From the NCBI RefSeq assembly GCF_039871975.1, contig NZ_JBDPLL010000001.1: a DNA stretch of 64,000 nt; one strand, 5' to 3'. Shown here piece after piece: positions 57,559-64,000 of this stretch (positions are counted from its first letter, which is position 1; each line of letters begins with the position of its first letter). Source of the stretch: Trichormus_B sp936914905. Lineage in GTDB: Bacteria; Cyanobacteriota; Cyanobacteriia; Cyanobacteriales; Nostocaceae. The position numbers and the translations under genes were made by a program. Under the pieces are notes generated by a model. That model saw only the letters and a list, made by a program, of their open reading frames with translations, was not told the DNA's origin and searched no databases.

Positions 57559-58146
57559 ATGAGTCTGAGAATTTATGGGAATCGGTTGCTAAAAACTTTA
57601 CCAGGAAAAGAAACTAGACCTACCAGTGCGCGAGTACGGCAGGCAGTTTTTAATATTTGGCAGGGAACAATAGATGGTTGTTGCTGGTTAGATTTATGCA
57701 CCGGTAGTGGTTCAATGGGTGCAGAAGCTTTATGTAGAGGAGCCAGCTTAGTAGTAGGAATTGAACTATGCAGTCGAGCTTGTGCACTTATCGAGCAAAA
57801 TTGGCAGCAAGTAGCTACTAAAAAACAAAAATTTCAGATCTTACGCGGAAATTTACTCCAGCAGTTAAAAAATTTATCAAGTCAAAAGTTCGACAGAATA
57901 TATTTTGATCCGCCTTATGCTAGTGGATTATATGAACCAGTCTTAGAAGTGATCGCTAAATATCAGCTTTTAAATACTCATGGAGAAATAGCCATCGAAC
58001 ATAGTCCCCAAAATTTCCAACCACCAGAAATCCCCAATTGGGAAATCTACCATCAAAAAGTTTATGGTAATACAGCACTAACATTCTACAAAACCAGGGC
58101 ATCAGAAAAGATAGAATCACAAGAACAGGGTGAGCAAGAGAGATAG
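57559..58146 (+). CDS. rsmD: 16S rRNA (guanine966-N2)-methyltransferase
   Basis: Methylates G966 of 16S rRNA in the 30S subunit. The N-terminal motif RIYGNRLLKTLPGKETRPTS and the VRQAVFNIWQG stretch are typical of RsmD. The SAM-binding motif LDLCTGSGSMGAEALCRGAS lies near residue 53, and the catalytic DPPY in RIYFDPPYASGLY near residue 115. Length (195) is normal, and the C-terminal tail (ASEKIESQEQGEQER) is low-complexity. It follows hisH on the same strand and is convergent with petG. Confidence 0.93.
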   Translation: MSLRIYGNRLLKTLPGKETRPTSARVRQAVFNIWQGTIDGCCWLDLCTGSGSMGAEALCRGASLVVGIELCSRACALIEQNWQQVATKKQKFQILRGNLLQQLKNLSSQKFDRIYFDPPYASGLYEPVLEVIAKYQLLNTHGEIAIEHSPQNFQPPEIPNWEIYHQKVYGNTALTFYKTRASEKIESQEQGEQER

Positions 58147-58212
58147 ACAAGTAAAATCATCATTCTCACCTTCCTCACCTCTGCCACCTAACTCCTCACT
58201 CCTAACTCAACT

Positions 58213-58326
58213 TTAGCCTCCCAACTCAGTAGGACGCTTATATTGCTTATAAGCAGCGTAAAAAAGCCCACTAAGAGTAACGAAAATTAGACCAAGAACA
58301 ATACCGGACAACAAGGGTTCAACCAC
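58213..58326 (-). CDS. petG: Cytochrome b6f complex subunit PetG
   Basis: A 37-residue single-helix subunit needed for assembly of the cytochrome b6f complex in the thylakoid membrane. The minus strand reads, from GTG, MVEPLLSGIVLGLIFVTLSG, followed by LFYAAYKQYKRPTELGG and TAA. This is the full-length, highly conserved PetG sequence. A purine-rich aggaga stretch lies about 6 bp before the GTG start. The gene is too short for usual ORF thresholds. It is convergent with rsmD. A c-type cytochrome gene lies upstream in divergent direction, a natural photosynthetic electron-transport grouping. Confidence 0.96.
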   Translation of the reverse strand: MVEPLLSGIVLGLIFVTLSGLFYAAYKQYKRPTELGG

Positions 58327-58415
58327 TGTAAATCTCCTCTTTACTGTTATTCAACATTCCTTTCCTGCTTTTGATTTTATCAAATCCAGCATCAATCCCT
58401 CGCCCTACACCGTTT

Positions 58416-58652
58416 TTAGAATGTAAATTCAATTTCAATTCTCCTCGATCTAAAAGTACGGAGAATCTTAAGCAGTCCAAAAAAGACTATTAAAGGTGTA
58501 GTCAAAGCACCTCTAATAGCTTTACTCTCGTTAATCCCAATCTTTTCTTTCAGACGTTCGGAGTTCGGCAAAAGATTTTCAGGATTTAATTCGAGGGTTT
58601 TCAGGCTATTTTTTTTATAAAAGTTTTCATCTGTGCTTGCAGGTACAATCAA
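58416..58652 (-). CDS. Hypothetical small protein, doubtful
   Basis: A 78-codon frame, MIVPASTDENFYKKNSLKTL through NESKAIRGALTTPLIVFFGL, lies alone between petG and the cytochrome gene. The central ALTTPLIVFFGLLKIL stretch could be a membrane helix and the tail is basic. I know no family. The frame does not overlap another gene, which is the only argument for it; it may be an eroded remnant. Confidence 0.3.
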   Translation of the reverse strand: MIVPASTDENFYKKNSLKTLELNPENLLPNSERLKEKIGINESKAIRGALTTPLIVFFGLLKILRTFRSRRIEIEFTF

Positions 58653-58718
58653 GAAATTTTAAGCTATGTGTAGGAAATGAAAAATTTTTTGTACACGTAG
58701 ACAGTAAAAGCAACCCTT

Positions 58719-59093
58719 TTGAATAACCAGCTTACCAAACCTGAAACTTTAATTCAGTGGATCGCTTTGTCGGCTTTAGCGATACTCATAGGAATACCTT
58801 TGGTCATTCTTGGTGTTCACATAGTTCAAGCCTCCGATCCATACATCAAGAGCGTTGTATCACTGCAGGGAAACCCAGTACAGGGAAAAGCTATCTTTCA
58901 AATCAACTGTGCTGGATGTCACGGTTTACAAGCCGATGGGCTAGTAGGTCCAAGCTTGCAAGCCATCTCCAAGCGCAAATCTGGATATGGGTTAATTCAC
59001 CAAGTGATTAGTGGTGAAACTCCTCCCATGCCAAAATTCCAGCCCAGTCCACAAGAAATGGCAGACCTTTTGAGTTATTTGGAAAGTCTGTAA
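58719..59093 (+). CDS. Membrane-anchored c-type cytochrome
   Basis: The 124-residue protein has an N-terminal membrane helix (WIALSALAILIGIPLVILGV, residues 14-33) that may be an uncleaved anchor or a signal peptide, and a class I cytochrome c domain with the haem site CAGCH at residues 65-69 and a later Met (PPMPKFQPSP) suitable as sixth ligand. It would carry single electrons on the lumenal or periplasmic side. The start appears to be TTG at 58719 (MNNQLTKPE); I see no ATG at a suitable place. It is divergent from petG, supporting a photosynthetic or respiratory role, but the exact partner is unknown. Confidence 0.85.
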   Translation: MNNQLTKPETLIQWIALSALAILIGIPLVILGVHIVQASDPYIKSVVSLQGNPVQGKAIFQINCAGCHGLQADGLVGPSLQAISKRKSGYGLIHQVISGETPPMPKFQPSPQEMADLLSYLESL

Positions 59094-59704
59094 GTTTTTG
59101 TATGAATTAACTAGTTTTTAAGAAAGAGGTAATTTATATATGCTTTCTTACGTTATTATATCTTTTAAGCCAGAGATATAAGCAAAGCGTTCCCGTAGGG
59201 TAAGCTTCCATGAGGAATTTACGCCTCAACGACATTATGCTAATAGGCAACATTAAATATAGCTTATTAAAGCTATTAGAAGTGCTTTGGCTACGACTTT
59301 AAGAGTTCATTTTTGGAATCCTTAAGAATCCCCATAGCTTTAGGTTAGTGAGAGTCAGTTCAAAGTTTCCTGAGAGCTTTTGTTGATATTGCGTTTTTTT
59401 ATACATCTTCGCGCCTTATGGTACAAGGATTTTTACCTATTTTAATCCTTTTCCTTGCACCTAATTACATTTCACCGCCCTGAATATCCATAAATTAAGA
59501 CTTTTTACCACTTATTCAGCAAGCCCTAAGGAAAAAGGTGTAAGAGTGCCAATAAAATCTATACCCTAGAAGGGTAGATGGAGAACTCGTAGATGATGGG
59601 CCCTGACCCTGGTGAAATTAAACTTAAAATGCAAGGATACTATATTGTCAGAGAAGGTCACCGTATATGGGCGGCTATTAAAACCCTAAAAGTAGGGTAC
59701 AGCG
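59094..59704. other. Spacer leading to the second assembly gap
   Basis: About 600 bp with no intact gene. The last 120 bp before the gap keep an open frame (MMGPDPGEIKLKMQGYYIVR) that I cannot assign; it may belong to the mobile element that spans the gap. Confidence 0.35.
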
Positions 59705-59804
59705 NNNNNNNNNNNNNNNNNNNNNNNNNNNNNNNNNNNNNNNNNNNNNNNNNNNNNNNNNNNNNNNNNNNNNNNNNNNNNNNNNNNNNNNNNNNNNNNN
59801 NNNN
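59705..59804. other. Assembly gap (100 N)
   Basis: Exactly 100 undetermined bases, a conventional placeholder. As with the gap at 46418 it borders an ISAzo13-like transposase fragment, so the repeat is the likely cause. Confidence 0.95.
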
Positions 59805-60103
59805 TTAATGAACTGGCCATGGAAATTCCCATCCCTCATTATCCCCCCTACACCTCCAAGTACAATCCTCACATTTCTCCCCTGTGTCAGGGGCTGATTT
59901 TTGAGAGTGTGCAGACTGTAAAAGATTTCATGGTAACGGCAACCACCCGAACTGGACTCAAACTCTTGATAAGTATTCTCTATAACACCTATCAAACCGA
60001 CCGAAATGTGGCTGTTGACTTCAAATCAAATCTGAAGATTGTTTTTGATTAATTCTTACTCTAATCGAATTACACCCTTAAACCACAGTTACACGTTATT
60101 TAA
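59805..60103 (+). pseudogene. ISAzo13-like transposase, C-terminal remnant, copy 2
   Basis: The plus strand after the gap reads NELAMEIPIPHYPPYTSKYN, then CQGLIFESVQTVKDFMVTAT, TRTGLKLLISILYNTYQTDR and VAVDFKSNLKIVFD, then a stop at 60050-60052; the old end lies at 60103. It is the counterpart of 46030-46417 in the opposite orientation. Relative to that copy, codons between SKYNP and HIS are deleted. The early stop replaces the usual DEFLPQWNY tail. The catalytic N-terminal part is not visible. It lies 86 bp past the rbcS stop, in convergent orientation. Confidence 0.75.
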
Positions 60104-60188
60104 TCCACTATCCTTTGTATCCAAAAAAGAGAGATAGAAAACTCTACCTCTCCAGAAAATAAATAAGTTATTTAAACCAAATCAGATT

Positions 60189-60518
60189 TTAGTATCTGCT
60201 AGGTTTGTGAACGATAAAGCTGAGAACCTGGCACTGTTTGATGTTGTCAAAACCAACAACACGAACATAGCAGTTAGCATACTGAGAACGGCAAGATTGA
60301 ACTTCACCTAATACTTCTTGAGTTGTTTTAGCACTAAATAAAGGTAGCTTCCACATTGTCCAGAATAATTCAGTAGGTTCAGAAGTTTCGTTGAACTCAA
60401 CTGCTGGTATGTAGCCTTGGTTCAGAATGTACTGAACTTGCTTGGCGATTTGTGCATCAGATAGGGGAGGAAGATAAGATAGGGTTTCGTAACGGCGCTC
60501 TTTTGGTAAAGTTTGCAT
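60189..60518 (-). CDS. rbcS: Rubisco small subunit
   Basis: Small subunit of form I ribulose-1,5-bisphosphate carboxylase, packed in carboxysomes. The 109-residue protein starts MQTLPKERRYETLSYLPPLS and includes the conserved EPTELFWTMWKLPLFSAKTT and CYVRVVGFDNIKQCQ. Length and sequence are typical of Nostocales. It is the last gene of rbcL-rbcX-rbcS, 58 bp after rbcX. No lesions. An IS remnant lies just beyond its 3' end. Confidence 0.97.
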   Translation of the reverse strand: MQTLPKERRYETLSYLPPLSDAQIAKQVQYILNQGYIPAVEFNETSEPTELFWTMWKLPLFSAKTTQEVLGEVQSCRSQYANCYVRVVGFDNIKQCQVLSFIVHKPSRY

Positions 60519-60576
60519 AGTTGTTGATAATTAGAGGCTATTTTGTACTGCTTGGTTTTTGGGGCTTACGCCTATC

Positions 60577-60984
60577 CTAATTAGATAAATTATCCAAATC
60601 AGGATCTAAAATTGTCTGCTGTTGAGTTTTTGGGGCGGGACTTGATAAACTTAATTGCGTGATGCGTTCGAGATGCTGGCGACGCTGTTCCATGTTGGCT
60701 TGCTGAATGCCAGTACGCACCATTTCTGGTAGGAAATCTATCACTTCTGCGGCGATGTGTTCCCTGACAGTCATAATCCGCAGAGCCAAATCCGACTTTT
60801 CCCGAAATAGTTCCTCAATATATGCTTCTCCGTCTTGAATTTTTCCAGCAGAAAAGTTTTGCAACCAATGTGCTAATGGAGGATTTGTTTCGCCTAGCTG
60901 TGCCAAAACAATCATAAGTGCCTGATAAGTCAGATAACTTTGGAGAGTTTTGGCTGTATCTTTCGCAATTTGCTTTAGATTCAT
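60577..60984 (-). CDS. rbcX: Rubisco assembly chaperone RbcX
   Basis: A homodimeric chaperone that binds the C-terminal peptide of RbcL and helps form the L8 core. The ATG at 60984 gives MNLKQIAKDTAKTLQSYLTY and 135 residues; a short upstream extension in the same frame is not needed. The helical core includes LAQLGETNPPLAHWLQNFS and LFREKSDLALRIMTVREHIA. The C-terminal tail (SLSSPAPKTQQQ) is flexible, as usual. It sits between rbcL (85 bp upstream) and rbcS, the standard heterocystous arrangement, and is intact. Confidence 0.96.
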   Translation of the reverse strand: MNLKQIAKDTAKTLQSYLTYQALMIVLAQLGETNPPLAHWLQNFSAGKIQDGEAYIEELFREKSDLALRIMTVREHIAAEVIDFLPEMVRTGIQQANMEQRRQHLERITQLSLSSPAPKTQQQTILDPDLDNLSN

Positions 60985-61069
60985 GCTTGACCCCAGCCCC
61001 ATTGATTTTAGATTTTAGATTTTGGATTTTAAATTCATCCAATAGTCCAAAATCCCAAATCCTAAATTA

Positions 61070-62500
61070 TCAGACGGTATCCATTGCTTCAAACTCGAAC
61101 TTGATTTCTTTCCACAATTCACAAGCAACGGCTAGTTCAGGAGACCATTTAGCAGCTTCGCGGATAACATCGTTACCTTCACGAGCTAAGTTACGTCCTT
61201 CGTTACGAGCTTGAATACAAGCTTCTAGGGCTACACGGTTAGCGGTTGCACCAGGAGCGTTACCCCATGGGTGACCAAGTGTACCACCGCCAAACTGTAG
61301 TACGGAGTCATCACCAAAGATTTCTACGAGTGCGGGCATGTGCCATACGTGGATACCACCGGAAGCAACTGCCATTACACCAGGCATAGAAGCCCAATCT
61401 TGGGTAAAGTAGATACCACGAGACTTGTCTTGTTCAACGTAGTTTTCACGTAGTAGGTCAACGAAGCCCATTGTAATGCCGCGTTCGCCTTCCAACTTAC
61501 CAACAACTGTACCAGTGTGAATGTGGTCTCCACCAGACATACGTAAGGTTTTAGCTAATACACGGAAGTGAATACCATGGTTTTTTTGACGGTCAATAAC
61601 CGCATGCATAGCACGGTGGATGTGTAGTAATATACCATTATTACGACACCAATGAGCCAAGGTTGTATTAGCAGTGAAACCTGCAGTCAGGTAGTCATGC
61701 ATGATGATGGGCATATTGAGTTCTTTAGCGTACTCAGCCCGTTGCAGCATTTGTTCACAGGTGGGTGCGGTTACGTTTAGGTAGTGACCCTTGATTTCAC
61801 CAGTTTCTGCTTGTGCTTTATGGATTGCTTCTGCTACGAATAGGAAGCGATCACGCCATCTTTGGAATGGTGCAGAGTTAATGTTTTCATCGTCTTTTGT
61901 GAAGTCCAAACCACCACGCAAACATTCGTATACAGCGCGTCCGTAGTTTTTCGCCGATAAACCCAATTTGGGCTTGATGGTACAACCCAACAAAGGACGA
62001 CCATACTTGTTTAACTTGTCGCGTTCAACTTGAATACCATGAGGAGGACCTTGGAAGGTTTTCAAGTAAGCAACTGGAATCCGTAAGTCTTCCAAACGTA
62101 ATGCACGTAATGCTTTGAAACCAAATACATTACCTACAATAGAGGTCAACATATTAGTTACAGAACCTTCCTCAAACAAGTCTAGAGGATAAGCAACGTA
62201 AGCAATGTATTGGTTATCTTCACCAGGTACTGGTTCGAGATCGTAGCAACGACCTTTGTAACGGTCTAGGTCGGTGAGCAAGTCTGTCCATACAGTTGTC
62301 CAAGTACCTGTAGAAGACTCCGCCGCTACCGCAGCACCAGCTTCTTCGGGTGGAACTCCAGGCTGAGGAGTCATCCGGAATGCTGCAAGAATATCTGTAT
62401 CTTTAGGTGTGTAATCAGGAGTGTAATAAGTTAGTCTGTAATCTTTAACCCCAGCTTGATACCCAGATTTAGCCTGAGTCTTCGTTTGCGCGTAAGACAT
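61070..62500 (-). CDS. rbcL: Rubisco large subunit
   Basis: Catalytic subunit of form IB Rubisco, fixing CO2 onto ribulose-1,5-bisphosphate. The ATG at 62500 gives MSYAQTKTQAKSGYQAGVKD and 476 residues, the standard length; a 12-codon upstream extension is rejected. GGAAGG lies a few bases before this ATG as ribosome-binding site. Active-site sequences are intact: GCTIKPKLGLSAKNYGRA (catalytic Lys) and GGLDFTKDDEN (the carbamylated Lys). It heads the rbcLXS operon. The long upstream spacer (62501-63254) must carry its promoter. No lesions, as expected for a photosynthetic organism. Confidence 0.98.
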   Translation of the reverse strand: MSYAQTKTQAKSGYQAGVKDYRLTYYTPDYTPKDTDILAAFRMTPQPGVPPEEAGAAVAAESSTGTWTTVWTDLLTDLDRYKGRCYDLEPVPGEDNQYIAYVAYPLDLFEEGSVTNMLTSIVGNVFGFKALRALRLEDLRIPVAYLKTFQGPPHGIQVERDKLNKYGRPLLGCTIKPKLGLSAKNYGRAVYECLRGGLDFTKDDENINSAPFQRWRDRFLFVAEAIHKAQAETGEIKGHYLNVTAPTCEQMLQRAEYAKELNMPIIMHDYLTAGFTANTTLAHWCRNNGILLHIHRAMHAVIDRQKNHGIHFRVLAKTLRMSGGDHIHTGTVVGKLEGERGITMGFVDLLRENYVEQDKSRGIYFTQDWASMPGVMAVASGGIHVWHMPALVEIFGDDSVLQFGGGTLGHPWGNAPGATANRVALEACIQARNEGRNLAREGNDVIREAAKWSPELAVACELWKEIKFEFEAMDTV

Positions 62501-63254
62501 ATTTTCCTTCCAAGAAGTCAATCTTTTTACTATCAAATCACGTTATGTGCAACTTTTTATAACCCTTTATCTTTCTCTTTATCTTATTTTAGATATAAGG
62601 AAAACTTATAATTAGGGTTGTTTGTTGGTTGAGGGTAGCGTTGTTTGTTCTGTAAATACTTGGTAACACTAGCAAATTACCGCACCCTATATAGTAGAGG
62701 AGCACATCTAGGCGCTTAGTTTTTTCCCTTCTTCCACGAATAGAAAGTCTTTGATATATCTTTTGCTTACTTTACTAAACCTACTTAATTTTAGAGAAGC
62801 TTCGGTGCTTTATGGGCATTGTTAACAATTTATGCCTTAAAACTACGAATCATTAGGAAAATAGGCTAGACAGCCTATTTTCCTAGTTTTTCTCTCCTGA
62901 TATTTTTCTCCTGATTGGGTATCAAAGATCATAGAGGAAACTTCACTAACTGCAGTTTAGCTCCAGTATGAGCCAAAGATAAAAAACTGCACACGACGGA
63001 ATTTGTAACTCGTCTCATAATATATCAAGAATTCAATAAGTTTTCCTTTCAAAGTTTTTAACTAATTTATTTGAATTTCTTATTATGGAAATCTTTAGAT
63101 ATTTTGTTAAGACTGCTTTACAAAGGGTGATTATTAGTTGTATAGCATTAGAGTTCCAGATTAGGCTTACCATTAATTTGTTAGTTTTACATTCTGAGTT
63201 AGTGAGTTTTCAGGTACTGTCTCCAAAGGATATACAACCGTAGGATATACAACC
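62501..63254. other. Rubisco operon upstream region
   Basis: About 750 bp between divergent rbcL and the propeller-protein gene, with no gene visible. It probably contains both promoters. A long untranslated leader before rbcL is typical for heterocystous cyanobacteria, but I cannot point to certain -10/-35 boxes or NtcA sites. A 15-bp tandem repeat (ggatatacaaccgta/g) lies at about 63228-63257. Confidence 0.5.
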
Positions 63255-64000
63255 GTGGTCTTATTTAATAGACGTACTAGTTTATTGATGATTTCTATTT
63301 TACTGGGGCTGATAGCTATCCTCAGTACAGGGATACGAGTAAGAACCCAACAAAAACCTAATATTAGTCCAACTAATAATGCTACTTATCCCGTTGCACC
63401 TCCTCCAAAACGAGTAGATCCTTTACCAGATGATCGAGATATGCAGGAACGAGAAGCAGAAACTGATTATCGTATTAGTAACTTATTAAGTGATTTTGCT
63501 GGTAGTTTGTGGGTGGGTTCTTGGCGTGGGTTATCACAGATTAACCCGAATACGGGTAATATTATTGCTTGTGTCAGTTTACCTAATGTGACTATTGGTG
63601 CATTAGCTCAAGATAAAGTCGGTAGTTTGTGGGTGGGTAATTATGAAGGGTTAACACCAATAGACCTCCGCACTAATAAAATTACAGCCCAAAATTTATT
63701 ACTACCTTCGAAAAGGCTGTTGTCACTGCTGATTGATAAATGGGGTTATTTGTGGACAGGTACTGATAGTGGTTTAGCTTTGATTAGTCCCGCTCAAGGC
63801 TTGATCATGACCATAGTTAAAAATATGCCTGGTGTTTGTGTCAATGCCATGACCTTAGATGCTGAAGGTGAGCTTGGCACTGGAACTTTGGATGGACTGA
63901 TAAGGGTGAATACTGCCAGTGCCTTGATTATGAGGAGGATTCATAATCTACCAGGGTCAACAGTACAAACTTTAGCTATTAGTCCTGAAGGATTAATTTG
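63255..64000 (+). CDS. Propeller-domain regulator-like protein, 5' part
   Basis: An open frame of about 248 codons that runs off the window. The start may be GTG at 63255 (MVLFNRRTSLLMISILLGLI) or ATG at 63288; the first gives a basic N-region before the hydrophobic segment, a better signal sequence. After a Pro-rich linker (YPVAPPPKRVDPLPDD) come repeats of the two-component-regulator propeller type: SDFAGSLWVGSWRGLSQINP, QDKVGSLWVGNYEGLTPID and DKWGYLWTGTDSGLALISP. In this family a beta-propeller sensor may be followed by output domains, which are outside the window. It is divergent from rbcL. Confidence 0.8.
   Translation, partial: MVLFNRRTSLLMISILLGLIAILSTGIRVRTQQKPNISPTNNATYPVAPPPKRVDPLPDDRDMQEREAETDYRISNLLSDFAGSLWVGSWRGLSQINPNTGNIIACVSLPNVTIGALAQDKVGSLWVGNYEGLTPIDLRTNKITAQNLLLPSKRLLSLLIDKWGYLWTGTDSGLALISPAQGLIMTIVKNMPGVCVNAMTLDAEGELGTGTLDGLIRVNTASALIMRRIHNLPGSTVQTLAISPEGLI

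Overview
The window comes from a filamentous, heterocyst-type cyanobacterium (Nostocales). Support for this: the rbcL-rbcX-rbcS operon, petG, the clock-input gene ldpA, a ferrochelatase with a chlorophyll-binding tail, a Ycf45-like ATPase, GCGATCGC-type palindromes and short ACTCCTG-type tandem repeats. The genome is visibly eroding: at least eighteen recognisable genes are broken by stop codons, frameshifts or deletions, including the replication initiator dnaA, next to an intact dnaN. A dead dnaA, dense insertion-sequence debris and intact photosynthesis genes together fit the vertically inherited Azolla cyanobiont ('Nostoc'/Trichormus azollae), for which dnaA loss has been published. The species call is inference.

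Layout. 1-2.4 kb: end of a WD40 protein, then a decayed stretch with an IS5-like transposase remnant. 2.4-11.7 kb: mostly intact housekeeping genes (DUF1825, PBP1-type peptidoglycan synthase, tyrS, pyrF, a secreted protein, ldpA, Ycf45/R3H ATPase). 11.8-13.6 kb: dead dihydroxyacetone kinase genes dhaK-dhaL. 13.8-17.8 kb: two HMA2-type genes around a DUF5132 gene, peptide deformylase and a Deg/HtrA protease. 17.9-21.1 kb: dnaA pseudogene, an Rpn-like pseudogene, two DnaA boxes and dnaN. 21.3-27.1 kb: a dead phytochrome-like kinase, an intact ArsA/Get3-like ATPase, DUF2358, and a dead ABC ATPase carrying a miniature inverted-repeat element. 27.5-31.7 kb: a partly dead polysaccharide cluster. 32.2-41 kb: dead SMR transporter and histidine kinase mixed with live HEM4, purB, hemH and a methyltransferase. 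41.9-45 kb: a shattered FG-GAP/cadherin/DUF4114 exoprotein. 46-49.3 kb: IS debris and an assembly gap. 49.4-54.7 kb: the most interesting region (below). 55-60 kb: DUF3370 and peptidase C15 pseudogenes, then hisH, rsmD, petG, a cytochrome c and another IS copy with a gap. 60-64 kb: the intact Rubisco operon and the start of a propeller-domain protein.

The standout is a fossil type V-K CRISPR-associated transposon (CAST, Cas12k/Tn7-like) beside tRNA-Val(GAC) at 49421-49494. Going right from the tRNA one reads: a transposon end with GACAAATTA-type motifs starting about 57 bp beyond a GTT PAM inside the tRNA gene; on the minus strand a delocalised guide whose first 18 nt match the tRNA gene at 16 positions; two 37-nt CRISPR-repeat-like sequences; a tracrRNA split in two by an internally deleted IS4-like element; and the Cas12k C-terminus with a frameshift. 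No tnsB, tnsC, tniQ or second transposon end is visible, so the element looks immobile. A dead N-6 adenine DNA methylase next to it (51.9-54.7 kb) may be former cargo.

Two runs of exactly 100 N (46418-46517 and 59705-59804) each lie against a copy of the same ISAzo13-like element in opposite orientation, so linkage across them depends on scaffolding. Small tandem duplications (4, 11, 12, 21 and 123 bp) recur in the broken genes.
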